From Comamonas kerstersii (GTDB lineage Bacteria; Pseudomonadota; Gammaproteobacteria; Burkholderiales; Burkholderiaceae_C): a stretch of DNA of 64,000 bases. The stretch is taken from positions 62,001-126,000 of the forward strand of contig NZ_VZOT01000005.1 of assembly GCF_008801935.1 (NCBI RefSeq). Direction: 5' to 3'. The notes under the pieces were generated by a model. That model saw only the letters and a list, made by a program, of their open reading frames with translations. It was not told the DNA's origin and searched no databases. The stretch's first letter is position 1. Every line of letters begins with the position of its first letter. Positions 23,806 through 32,211 of this stretch are shown piece after piece. Position numbers and translations under genes: made by a program.

Positions 23806-24585
23806 ATGACCTCTTTGAACCTTCCCGCCATGTTGCTGGCTGCCGGGCGCGGCGAACGCATGCGCCCGCTGACCGACACCACCCCCAAACCCCTGCTGCA
23901 GGTGCAGGGCCGTGCGCTGCTGGACTGGCACATGGCCGCCCTGCTGCGTGATGGCGTGCGTGATGTGGTGGTGAATACCGCCTGGCTGGGCGCGCAGATT
24001 CCCGCACACCTAGATGACATCTGGCCCGCACAGGGCATGCAGCTGCAGTATTCGCATGAGCAGCATGACTTTGGCCATGCGCTGGAAACCGCTGGCGGCA
24101 TTGCCCGCGCACTGCCGCTGCTGGGCGAGGCATTCTGGCTGGCAGCGGGCGATGTGTTTGCACCTGACTTTGTGTTTGATGCACAGCTGGCGCAGCGCTT
24201 TGCGCAGTCGGACGACCTGGCCCACATCTGGCTCGTGCCCAACCCGGTGCACAACCTCAAGGGGGACTTTGGCTTTGCCCCCGATGCGCCAGACAGCCAC
24301 ACAGGCCGCGCCATCCACCTGCCACCGGGCGATGTGGCACGCGACGCACGTCCGCGCTTGACCTACAGCACGATCGCCCTGCTGAAGGCAGACTTGTTCC
24401 GCCCACCGTTTTGCGGCATGGCCGCAGGCAACCCAGACGGCGTGGCCGAGCCGCTGGCCCCGCTGCTGCGCCGGGCCATGGATACCGGGCGCTGCGCAGC
24501 CCGCCTCTACACCGGCCGCTGGACCGATGTGGGCACGCCCGAGCGCCTGGCTGCATTGAACCAAAGCGCGACACAGAACTCTTAA
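23806..24585 (+). CDS. murU: N-acetylmuramate alpha-1-phosphate uridylyltransferase MurU
   Basis: MurU makes UDP-MurNAc from MurNAc-1-phosphate and UTP, the last step of the AmgK/MurU recycling shortcut. The 259-aa protein begins with the nucleotidyltransferase signature MLLAAGRGERMRPLTDTTPK and PLLQVQGRALLDWHMAAL; GDFGFAPD and YTGRWTDVGTPERLAALN match the MurU/RmlA-like fold. The ATG at 23806 opens the conserved domain. Its usual partner amgK is about 20 kb away at 44020. A general sugar-1-phosphate nucleotidyltransferase is the alternative, but amgK in the same genome supports MurU. Confidence 0.85.
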   Translation: MTSLNLPAMLLAAGRGERMRPLTDTTPKPLLQVQGRALLDWHMAALLRDGVRDVVVNTAWLGAQIPAHLDDIWPAQGMQLQYSHEQHDFGHALETAGGIARALPLLGEAFWLAAGDVFAPDFVFDAQLAQRFAQSDDLAHIWLVPNPVHNLKGDFGFAPDAPDSHTGRAIHLPPGDVARDARPRLTYSTIALLKADLFRPPFCGMAAGNPDGVAEPLAPLLRRAMDTGRCAARLYTGRWTDVGTPERLAALNQSATQNS

Positions 24586-24678
24586 AAAACAAGAGCATCT
24601 AGCGCTCGTATTTCAAGGACTTTCAAGTAAAAACACTTGCAATCCTTTGAAAATCAAGCGCTAGCTGCTCATCTTTTG
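24582..24678. repeat. Dispersed intergenic repeat, copy G (long form)
   Basis: Arms acaagagcatctagcgctcg and tcaagcgctagctgctcatc enclose an inner imperfect hairpin (tttcaaggact ... aatcctttgaaa). It fills the murU-pepP gap. Confidence 0.75.
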
Positions 24679-24720
24679 TAGAACCACGCAGTGCATGGCA
24701 CTGCTCAATACGATGCCTGT

Positions 24721-26100
24721 ATGACCTCTGTTTACGCACAACGCCGCGCACGCCTGGCCGCCCAGCTGGGCGAAGGCGGCATTGCCATCATCCCGACCGC
24801 CCCTGAGCGTGGCCGCAACCGCGACAACAGCTATCTGTACCGCCACGACAGCTACTTCTACTACCTGACGGGCTTCAGCGAGCCCAATGCCTGCCTGGTA
24901 CTCAAGGCTGATGGCAGCAGCACGCTGTTTTGCCAGCCCAAGGATCTGGAACGCGAAATCTGGGACGGCTACCGCCTTGGCCCCGAGGCAGCCGTGTCCA
25001 CGCTGGGCATGGACGCAGCCTTCTCGGTCGATGACATCGACACCCGCCTGCCACGCCTGCTGGAGAACCAGGACAAAGTCTGGTGGCCGTTTGCCACGCA
25101 CGAAGGCCTGGCCGCCCGTGTCGAAGGCTGGCTGCAGAAAGTCCGTGCCCGCACCCGCGCCGGGGCGCTGTGCCCGGCTGCACAGGGCGATGTGTGCACC
25201 CTGCTCGATGAAATGCGCCTGATCAAGGATGCGCACGAACTCGCCATCATGCGCCGCGCAGGCCAGATCAGCGCCCGCGCCCACATCCGCGCCATGCAGC
25301 GCGCAGCACGCATGCTGCGTGCGGGAGAAGACTGCCGCGAATACCACCTGGACGCCGAACTGCTGCACGAATTCCGCCAGGGCGGTGCCGAAGGCGTGGC
25401 CTATGACTCCATCGTCGCCGCAGGGCCGAACGCCTGCGTGCTGCACTACCGCGCCGACAAGGCCCCGGTGCGCAGCGGCGACCTGGTGCTGATTGATGCA
25501 GGCTGTGAGCTGGAAGGCTATGCCAGCGATATCACCCGTACCTTCCCGGCCAACGGCACATTCACCGGCCCGCAGCGCGCTCTTTACGAACTGGTGCTGG
25601 ACAGCCAGAAAGCCGCCATTGCCGCCACCAGGGCAGGCAATCGCTTTAACGACCCGCACGATGCCACCGTCGCTGTGCTGGCGCAGGGCATGCTGGACCT
25701 GGGGCTGCTGGACAAATCCACGTACGGCAATGCACAGGACGTGATTGCCCAGCGCGCCTACTTCCAGTTCTACATGCACCGCACCGGCCACTGGCTGGGC
25801 ATGGATGTGCATGACTGCGGCAGCTATGTGGAGATGTCAGAAGTCGATGCCGCCAGCACACGCACCGATGCACTGTCGGGCGAAGTCATCACCCGCCCCA
25901 GCCGCATCCTGCGCCCCGGCATGGTGACCACCATCGAGCCCGGCATCTACGTGCGCCCAGCACCCGGCGTGCCCGAGCAGTTCCACCACATTGGCATTCG
26001 CATTGAAGACGATGCCGTAGTGACAGAGACCGGCTGCGAGCTGATCACCCGCGACGTGCCCGTGGAAGCCGACGCCATTGAAGCGCTGATGCGCGACTGA
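24721..26100 (+). CDS. pepP: Xaa-Pro aminopeptidase (M24B)
   Basis: PepP removes N-terminal residues ahead of proline. The 459-aa protein has an N-terminal creatinase/aminopeptidase-P domain (NSYLYRHDSYFYYLTGFSEP) and the pita-bread catalytic domain. The dinuclear metal ligands are visible: Asp in DLVLIDAGCELEGYASDIT, His in HRTGHWLGMDVHDCG, Glu in TTIEPGIYV and Glu in IGIRIEDDAVV. Start at 24721 (MTSVYAQRRARLAAQL). It overlaps nothing and is followed 17 bp later by pyk. Activity on other X-Pro dipeptides cannot be excluded. Confidence 0.93.
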   Translation: MTSVYAQRRARLAAQLGEGGIAIIPTAPERGRNRDNSYLYRHDSYFYYLTGFSEPNACLVLKADGSSTLFCQPKDLEREIWDGYRLGPEAAVSTLGMDAAFSVDDIDTRLPRLLENQDKVWWPFATHEGLAARVEGWLQKVRARTRAGALCPAAQGDVCTLLDEMRLIKDAHELAIMRRAGQISARAHIRAMQRAARMLRAGEDCREYHLDAELLHEFRQGGAEGVAYDSIVAAGPNACVLHYRADKAPVRSGDLVLIDAGCELEGYASDITRTFPANGTFTGPQRALYELVLDSQKAAIAATRAGNRFNDPHDATVAVLAQGMLDLGLLDKSTYGNAQDVIAQRAYFQFYMHRTGHWLGMDVHDCGSYVEMSEVDAASTRTDALSGEVITRPSRILRPGMVTTIEPGIYVRPAPGVPEQFHHIGIRIEDDAVVTETGCELITRDVPVEADAIEALMRD

Positions 26101-26117
26101 CCCGCCAAGAAGAAAAG

Positions 26118-27578
26118 ATGCACACCATGGATTTGCAACGCATGTATATCCGCCGCGCCACCAAGATTGTGGCGACGCTCGGCCCTGCCTCCAGCGACGT
26201 ACACCTGCTGGCCCAGATGATTGCCACGGGCGTCAACGTCGTGCGCCTGAACTTCAGCCACGGCAAGGCACAGGACCACATCGACCGCGCCAATGCCGTG
26301 CGCGAAGCTGCGGCCATGGCTGGCCGCGAGGTGGCCATCATGGCCGACCTGCAGGGCCCCAAGATCCGCGTCGGCAAGTTTGCCGAAGGCAAGGTCTGGC
26401 TCGAAGCTGGCGCGCCCTTTGTGCTCGACGCCTCGCGCACCAAACCCGGTGATCTGCAGGGCGTGGGCCTGGACTACAAGGAGCTGCCCCGCGACGTGAA
26501 AAGCGGCGATGTGCTGCTGCTCAATGACGGCCTGATCGTGCTGACCGTGGACCGCGTCCTCGGTGATGCCGTGCACACCACCGTCACCATTGGCGGCGAG
26601 CTGTCCAACAACAAGGGCATCAACAAGCAAGGCGGCGGCCTGACCGCCCCCGCACTGACAGCCAAGGACATGGAGGACATCAAGACCGCCATGCAACTGG
26701 GCGCCGACTACGTGGCCGTGAGCTTTCCCAAGAACGCCACCGACATGGAAATGGCGCGCCAGCTGTGCAATGTGGCCTGTGCCGATACCGGCCACCGCCC
26801 CGGGCTGATCGCCAAGATCGAGCGTGCCGAAGCCGTGCCGAAGCTGGAAGAAATCCTCAAGGCCTCGGACGGCATCATGGTCGCACGCGGCGACCTGGCG
26901 GTGGAAGTGGGCCATGCTGCCGTGCCTGCCCTGCAAAAGAAGATGATTCGTCTGGCGCGAGACATGGACAAGGTGGTCATCACCGCCACCCAGATGATGG
27001 AGAGCATGATCACCAACCCCGTGCCCACACGCGCCGAGGTCAGCGATGTGGCCAATGCCGTGCTCGACGGCACGGATGCCGTGATGCTCAGCGCCGAAAC
27101 CGCCGTCGGCAAATACCCGCTGGAGACCGTGCGCGAAATGGCCAAGATCTGTGCAGCTGCTGAAGCCGCCGAAGACCGCGGCCAGGACGGCCACTTTAAC
27201 GAGCGCGAATTCACGCGGATTGACCAGGCCATTGCCCAGGGTGCACTGTTCACGGCCCACAAGCTCGGTGCCAAGGCGATTGTGGCCATGACGGAAAGCG
27301 GCTCCACCGCGCTGTGGATGAGCCGCCACCGCGTGCACACCCCTATCTATGCCCTCACGCCCAAGGTTGGCACCCAGCGCAAGATGGCGCTGTACCGCAA
27401 TGTGCGCCCCCTGCTCATGGCCACCAGCACCGAGCGCGACAAGGCGCTGGTGCAGGCCGAGAGCCATCTGCGCATGCGCGGCATCGTCAAACCTGGCGAT
27501 GTCTACGCCATCACCTGCGGCGAGCCCATGGGCCAGCCCGGCGGCACCAATATGCTGCAGATCTGCCAGGTGCAGTAA
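26118..27578 (+). CDS. pyk: Pyruvate kinase
   Basis: Transfers phosphate from phosphoenolpyruvate to ADP, the last glycolytic step. The 486-aa protein starts near MYIRRATKIVATLGPASSDV and contains the K+/Mg2+-site motifs RLNFSHG, MVARGDLAVEVG and ITATQMMESMI, and SAETAVGKYPLETV. A purine-rich stretch (AAGAAGAAAAG) precedes the ATG at 26118; ATGs at 26127 and 26142 are possible shorter starts nearer the conserved domain. It is probably co-transcribed with pepP (17-bp gap). Confidence 0.96.
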   Translation: MHTMDLQRMYIRRATKIVATLGPASSDVHLLAQMIATGVNVVRLNFSHGKAQDHIDRANAVREAAAMAGREVAIMADLQGPKIRVGKFAEGKVWLEAGAPFVLDASRTKPGDLQGVGLDYKELPRDVKSGDVLLLNDGLIVLTVDRVLGDAVHTTVTIGGELSNNKGINKQGGGLTAPALTAKDMEDIKTAMQLGADYVAVSFPKNATDMEMARQLCNVACADTGHRPGLIAKIERAEAVPKLEEILKASDGIMVARGDLAVEVGHAAVPALQKKMIRLARDMDKVVITATQMMESMITNPVPTRAEVSDVANAVLDGTDAVMLSAETAVGKYPLETVREMAKICAAAEAAEDRGQDGHFNEREFTRIDQAIAQGALFTAHKLGAKAIVAMTESGSTALWMSRHRVHTPIYALTPKVGTQRKMALYRNVRPLLMATSTERDKALVQAESHLRMRGIVKPGDVYAITCGEPMGQPGGTNMLQICQVQ

Positions 27579-27737
27579 GCCCCAGGACGGCTGCTTTGGC
27601 CGTCTTGCCCCCAGCGTGGCAACAGGCGAATCACCACTGCCAATGCCACGGCCTCGGGGGGCGGTTAAAATCAAAAGTTACCACGCGGTTACAGCCGCGC
27701 AGCATTATTCTTCGTTCAACCTTACTGGACCACGACC

Positions 27738-28802
27738 ATGCCTCTGATCTCGATGCGCGAAATGCTCGACCATGCCGCTGAAAACGGCTATGGCATCCCC
27801 GCCTTTAACGTCAACAACCTGGAACAAGTGCAGGCCGTGATGTCGGCGGCGGACGAAGTGGGCGCTCCCGTGATCCTGCAGGCATCGGCCGGTGCACGTA
27901 AGTACGCTGGTGAGCCCTTCATCAAGCACCTGATCCAGGCAGCAGCCGAGATGTACCCCCACATCCCTCTGGTGATGCACCAGGACCACGGCACCACCCC
28001 CGAAGTGTGCCGTGGTGCACTGAATCTGGGCTTTGGCTCGGTGATGATGGACGGTTCGCTGATGAGCGACGGCAAGACCCCTTCGTCCTTTGAATACAAC
28101 GTGGACGTGACCAAGCAGGTCGTCGCCATGGCCCACGCCATTGGTGCCACCGTGGAAGGTGAACTGGGCTGCCTGGGCAACCTGGAAACCGGCGACGCTG
28201 GTGAAGAAGACGGTATTGGCGCCGCAGGCAAGCTGGAACACAGCCAGATGCTGACCGATCCTGAAGAAGCCGCCGTGTTCGTGAAGGAAACCCAGCTGGA
28301 CGCACTGGCCATTGCCATCGGTACCAGCCACGGCGCCTACAAGTTCAGCCGCAAGCCCACAGGCGACATTCTGTCCATCCAGCGTGTCAAGGAAATCCAC
28401 GCCCGCCTGCCCAACACCCACCTGGTGATGCACGGCTCTTCTTCCGTACCTCAGGAATTGCTGGCCATCATCAACCAGTACGGCGGCCAGATGAAGGAAA
28501 CCTACGGCGTGCCCGTCGAGGAAATCCAGGAAGCCATCAAGTACGGCGTGCGCAAGGTGAACATCGACACCGACATCCGCCTGGCCATGACTGGTGCTGT
28601 GCGCAAGTTCCTGGCTGAGAACCCCGAGAAGTTCGACGCCCGCGAATGGCTCAAGCCTGCCCGCGAAGCCGCCAAGCAAGTGTGCAAGGCACGTTACCTG
28701 GAGTTCGGCTGTGAAGGCCAGGGCGCCAAGATCAAGGGCTACACCCTGGAGCAGATGGCCAAGCGCTACGCCGCTGGTGAGCTGGCGCAAATCGTGAACT
28801 GA
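27738..28802 (+). CDS. fbaA: Class II fructose-bisphosphate aldolase
   Basis: Cleaves fructose 1,6-bisphosphate to triose phosphates, and runs in reverse in gluconeogenesis. The 354-aa protein is of the zinc-dependent class II, Calvin-cycle-like subtype. Metal and substrate motifs: [13 protein letters not shown] near residue 80, [32 protein letters not shown] and [20 protein letters not shown]. Start [20 protein letters not shown]. It lies downstream of pyk after 159 bp; a weak GACGGC/GCCGTC hairpin at 27587-27605 and a possible -10 (TAAAAT about 27664) suggest its own promoter. Confidence 0.97.
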   Translation: MPLISMREMLDHAAENGYGIPAFNVNNLEQVQAVMSAADEVGAPVILQASAGARKYAGEPFIKHLIQAAAEMYPHIPLVMHQDHGTTPEVCRGALNLGFGSVMMDGSLMSDGKTPSSFEYNVDVTKQVVAMAHAIGATVEGELGCLGNLETGDAGEEDGIGAAGKLEHSQMLTDPEEAAVFVKETQLDALAIAIGTSHGAYKFSRKPTGDILSIQRVKEIHARLPNTHLVMHGSSSVPQELLAIINQYGGQMKETYGVPVEEIQEAIKYGVRKVNIDTDIRLAMTGAVRKFLAENPEKFDAREWLKPAREAAKQVCKARYLEFGCEGQGAKIKGYTLEQMAKRYAAGELAQIVN

Positions 28803-28841
28803 TCCATCGCAAAAACCGGCGTCATTGCACGCCGCTTCGCA

Positions 28842-28877
28842 AAAACCCGCATGGCTAGGCCCTGCGGGTTTTTTTAT
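28842..28877 (+). terminator. Terminator after fbaA
   Basis: AAAACCCGCA ... TGCGGGTTTT with an 11-nt loop, followed by more T (about 28844-28875). Confidence 0.75.
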
Positions 28878-28983
28878 GGTCTGCGTTGGCACGCTGTTTG
28901 CTCCAACTGCGCATGTTTATATTGCATAAATTCATGCATTACGCGTGCAAAGTTGATCACAATTGCAGCAACAAGGAATTTTT

Positions 28984-29964
28984 ATGAGCACACCCATCCT
29001 CCGACGCACTCTGATTGCTTGCGGCGCCGCACTGCTGGCCGCAGGTCCCGCCATGGCGGACGACGCCGCCTCATACCCGAACAAGCCCGTGACCATCGTG
29101 GTCGGCTACCCCGCTGGTGGCTCCACCGACCTGGTGGGTCGCCTGGTGGCCAACGAGATCGAGAAGCACCTCGGTCAGACTGTGATCGTGGAAAACCTCG
29201 GCGGTGCCGGTGGTGCCATTGGCGCGCAAAAGGTGGCCAATGCCAAGCCCGATGGCTACACCCTGCTGGTGGGCGCGAACAATGAAATCGCGATTGCCAA
29301 CATGATCAACAAGTCGATCAAGTACAAGATCAGCGACTTCACACCGATTGGTGTGGTGGCCTCTCAGCCCATGGTGCTGGTGGCATCCCAGAAGGCGGGC
29401 GTAAAGAACACCGAAGCGTTCTATCAGGCAGTGAAGGCCAACCCTGCCAAGTTCAGCTACGGCTCGTCGGGCGTGGGCACTGCGCTGCACCTGGCCGGTG
29501 AAATGATGAAGGACCAGGCCCAGATCGACATGCAGCACGTGCCTTACCGTGGCGTGCCTGCGCTGACCAATGATGTGCTGGGCAACAACATCGAATACGG
29601 CGTGTTCGTGCTGTCCTCCGGACTGCCGCTGATCAAGGCGGGCAAGGTACAGGCCATTGCTACCACCGAAGCCAAGCGCTACGCAGCGACCCCCGACATT
29701 CCTGCCCTGGCAGAGTACCCAGCATTCAAGAACGTGGACATCAACTCCTGGTTCGCCATGATGGGCCCCGCCAACATGCCAGCGCCTGTGGTGGCCAAGA
29801 TCAAGGAAGCCCTGAACAAGACCATGGCCGCGCCTGAGTTCCGCAAGAAGATGGAAGACGCTGGCGCCCAGGTGATGGACAGCCAGATCGATGCCAGCCA
29901 GTACATCAACGGCGAAATCGCCAAGTACAAGAAGATCATCGACGTGGCGAAGATCGAGCTGTAA
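28984..29964 (+). CDS. Bug/TctC family tripartite tricarboxylate transporter receptor
   Basis: A 326-aa periplasmic solute-binding protein with a clean signal peptide (MSTPILRRTLIACGAALLAA, cleavage near PAMA/DD). The mature part shows the Bug-fold hallmarks YPNKPVTIVVGYPAGGSTDL, NLGGAGGAIGAQKVANAKPD, and FSYGSSGVGTALHLAGEMM with VPYRGVPALTNDVLG. AAGGAA 5 nt before the ATG at 28984 supports this start. No TctAB membrane genes are adjacent, so it is an orphan receptor, as is very common in Comamonadaceae. The ligand is unknown. Confidence 0.92.
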   Translation: MSTPILRRTLIACGAALLAAGPAMADDAASYPNKPVTIVVGYPAGGSTDLVGRLVANEIEKHLGQTVIVENLGGAGGAIGAQKVANAKPDGYTLLVGANNEIAIANMINKSIKYKISDFTPIGVVASQPMVLVASQKAGVKNTEAFYQAVKANPAKFSYGSSGVGTALHLAGEMMKDQAQIDMQHVPYRGVPALTNDVLGNNIEYGVFVLSSGLPLIKAGKVQAIATTEAKRYAATPDIPALAEYPAFKNVDINSWFAMMGPANMPAPVVAKIKEALNKTMAAPEFRKKMEDAGAQVMDSQIDASQYINGEIAKYKKIIDVAKIEL

Positions 29965-29998
29965 TCCAGCGGCGACTGAGCACATGCCATGTAAAAAG

Positions 29999-30034
29999 AA
30001 AAGCCCTGCAGGCTGCGGCCTGCAGGGCTTTTTA
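29999..30034. terminator. Bidirectional terminator
   Basis: AAAAGCCCTGCAGGC (29999-30013), loop TGCG, GCCTGCAGGGCTTTT (30018-30032): a perfect 15-bp stem between the Bug receptor and the converging NUDIX gene. Confidence 0.92.
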
Positions 30035-30052
30035 CTTTACTGAGAGGATGTG

Positions 30053-30577
30053 CTATTTCATGCTGGCCAGCAGATCCTGCGTGTGCGGCGTGGGCTCGGG
30101 CACGCTGTAGATGCTGGGGTCCGCCTGAATCAGGCTGACATCAAAACGCCGCCCTGCCAGATAGTCTCGAACAGATTGCAGCACCACTGGGCTGCGGTGC
30201 AGATGGGCGCTGGCCTGCAACTCTTCCAGACTGAGCCACACGGTGCGCACAATGCCTTCGTCCAGTACGCGGTGGGCATGGTGCTGGCCCAGCTTGCCCG
30301 TAAAGGCAAAGCGCATATAGGTGATGTCAGACCCGGTACGCGTGCGAATGAAGCGGTTCATATAGATGCCCACCAGGTGCGTGGGCTCAAAGCTATAGGC
30401 AGTTTCCTCCAGCACTTCGCGTGCACAGGCTTGCAATGGAGTCTCGGCAGGATCCAGGTGACCGGCTGGCAAATTCAGGCGTAGCCCGTCAGCCGTGTTT
30501 TCTTCCACCAGCAAAAAGCGTTGATCGCGTTCGATCACGGCAGAGACCGTGACATTGGGTTTCCATCGGGTAGGCAT
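30053..30577 (-). CDS. NUDIX hydrolase
   Basis: Hydrolyses nucleoside diphosphates linked to another moiety. The 174-aa protein contains a complete Nudix box, GHLDPAETPLQACAREVLEE, ending TAY, which satisfies G-x5-E-x7-R-E-U-x-E-E-x-G-U apart from the final Gly position (Ala). The pattern resembles the NudJ phosphatase group. ATG at 30577 (MPTRWKPNVTVSAVIERD) is chosen since it opens the domain; a TTG at 30637 would give a longer form. It is downstream of the GNAT gene in the same direction. Confidence 0.85.
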   Translation of the reverse strand: MPTRWKPNVTVSAVIERDQRFLLVEENTADGLRLNLPAGHLDPAETPLQACAREVLEETAYSFEPTHLVGIYMNRFIRTRTGSDITYMRFAFTGKLGQHHAHRVLDEGIVRTVWLSLEELQASAHLHRSPVVLQSVRDYLAGRRFDVSLIQADPSIYSVPEPTPHTQDLLASMK

Positions 30578-30637
30578 GCGCGCATTATCGCGATCGCGCC
30601 ACATAGATTTGTCAGCCAATGTCTTGTCTATCAACAA

Positions 30638-31177
30638 TCAGAGCGCTGCAACCATATACAGCGCGCCTTCACCATAGGTTTGAAGGTGTGCCTGCTGTTG
30701 TGAATCACTGACGGGGCAAATCGAAAAACCTTGACGTTCCCAATAAGTTTGTGAGCCCTGCACCGACACCAGTGCCGCCTGCCGCATGCCACGCGCACGC
30801 GCCTGCTGCTTCAAGGTCTGCACCAGATGGCGGGCCACGCCCTGGCCGGCCAGCTCCGGCAGCACCGACATGTCATGCAGATAAAGCACCTGTTCGCCCG
30901 GCGCAGGCGGCGTAAAAACACCGTTGAGTGGCGTGATCTTGCCGGGATTGGACCAGTAGGCTGCCAGATAGGCCTTGAGCGCCTGCTCGCCTTCACGCAC
31001 CACGCCAATGGAGCACTGGTGTGCACAGCACAGGCGCTGCGCAAACACTTCGCGGCTTTCCTGAAAGCCGTCGCCATAGCAAATGGTCTGCACATGCAGC
31101 AGGCTATCAACATCGTGCGCATGCAAGGGGCGCACCACCCAGGGAGATGGCAATACAGAAGCAGTCATGGCCTGCAT
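30638..31177 (-). CDS. GNAT family N-acetyltransferase
   Basis: Transfers an acetyl group from acetyl-CoA to an amine. The 179-aa protein has the acetyl-CoA-binding motif A as LPELAGQGVARHLVQTLKQQ (V/I-x-x-x-x-R-G-x-G/A class, here Q-G-V-A) and ends with VSVQGSQTYWERQGFSICP, the usual beta5-alpha4 region. ATG at 31177 lies 2 bp after the response-regulator stop, so the genes are coupled; ATG at 31168 (MTASVLPS) is an alternative. Substrate unknown. Confidence 0.85.
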   Translation of the reverse strand: MQAMTASVLPSPWVVRPLHAHDVDSLLHVQTICYGDGFQESREVFAQRLCCAHQCSIGVVREGEQALKAYLAAYWSNPGKITPLNGVFTPPAPGEQVLYLHDMSVLPELAGQGVARHLVQTLKQQARARGMRQAALVSVQGSQTYWERQGFSICPVSDSQQQAHLQTYGEGALYMVAAL

Positions 31178-31179
31178 TA

Positions 31180-32211
31180 TCAAAGCGCAGCAGCAAGCTC
31201 CGCGCAGGCAGGCGATTCATCCTTCCAGCGCTGGCGAATGGCTTCAAGCTGCGAGCGCAGCGAGATGAATGCCGACACCAGCTCGGGATCAAAATGGCTG
31301 CCTGCCTGTGCCGCAATATGGGCCAGCGCCTCATCCATGCTCCACGCACGCTTGTAGGGTCGCACAGAGGTCAGGGCATCAAACACATCGGCAATCGCCA
31401 CGATGCGCGCTGCCAGCGGAATGTCTGTGCCGCGCAGGCCCGCAGGGTAGCCCGATCCGTCCCATTGCTCGTGGTGGGCCAGAGCGATGGAACGCGCCAT
31501 CTGCAGCATGCCTCCTTCATGCTCCCCCAGAATTTCCGCGCCAATCACAGGATGCTGGCGCATGATCTGCCACTCCTCATCATCCAGCGGACCGGGCTTG
31601 AGCAGCACGGCATCAGGTATGCCGATCTTGCCCACGTCATGCATGGGAGCCGCGTGCAGCAAATCATCTGCCCACTCAGGGGCGCAACCCATCGCCAGTG
31701 CCAGCGCATGGCTGTAATGGCTCATGCGCAGCACATGCATGCCGGTTTCGTTGTCCTTGTACTCAGCGGCTCGCCCCAGGCGCTGCACGATCTGCAGACG
31801 AGACTGGCGCAATGCCTCAATATCTACCAGCGACAGGTGCGTGCGCACACGGGCACGCACCACAGGTGCACGCACGGGCTTGATGATGTAGTCCACCGCT
31901 CCGGCTGCAAAGCCATCGGCCTCATCGCCCACCTCCGCCAGCGCAGACACAAAAATCACCGGAATACTTTCTGTCCTGGGGTCAGCCTTGAGCTGTCGGC
32001 ACACGTCATAGCCGTTGAGCTCGGGCATCATGATGTCCAGCAAGATCAGATCCGGCTTTTGCTGCTGTGCCAGCTGCAGGGCCTTGCGGCCATCGGTCGC
32101 AAATTGCAGGCGGTAGTCCTCGCCCAGTATCTGGCGCAGCACATGCAGGTTGGTGGGCTCGTCGTCCACCAGCAGCAGGCGTGGCCTGCGATCTTCATGC
32201 TTGGGCAGCAT
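31180..32211 (-). CDS. Response regulator with HD-GYP output domain
   Basis: A two-component regulator predicted to hydrolyse cyclic di-GMP. The 343-aa protein starts with a receiver domain (LLLVDDEPTNLHVLRQIL; phospho-acceptor Asp in PDLILLDIMMPELNG near residue 60; Lys in YIIKPVRAPV) and continues with an HD-GYP domain: the HD motif in AAPMHDVGKIGIPDAVLLKP near 205 and the GYP loop in HHEQWDGSGYPAGLRGTDIP near 265. All the key HD-GYP residues are present. ATG at 32211 overlaps the upstream hybrid-kinase remnant by 17 bp, indicating an original kinase-regulator operon. The kinase is now broken, so this regulator may be orphaned. Confidence 0.92.
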   Translation of the reverse strand: MLPKHEDRRPRLLLVDDEPTNLHVLRQILGEDYRLQFATDGRKALQLAQQQKPDLILLDIMMPELNGYDVCRQLKADPRTESIPVIFVSALAEVGDEADGFAAGAVDYIIKPVRAPVVRARVRTHLSLVDIEALRQSRLQIVQRLGRAAEYKDNETGMHVLRMSHYSHALALAMGCAPEWADDLLHAAPMHDVGKIGIPDAVLLKPGPLDDEEWQIMRQHPVIGAEILGEHEGGMLQMARSIALAHHEQWDGSGYPAGLRGTDIPLAARIVAIADVFDALTSVRPYKRAWSMDEALAHIAAQAGSHFDPELVSAFISLRSQLEAIRQRWKDESPACAELAAAL

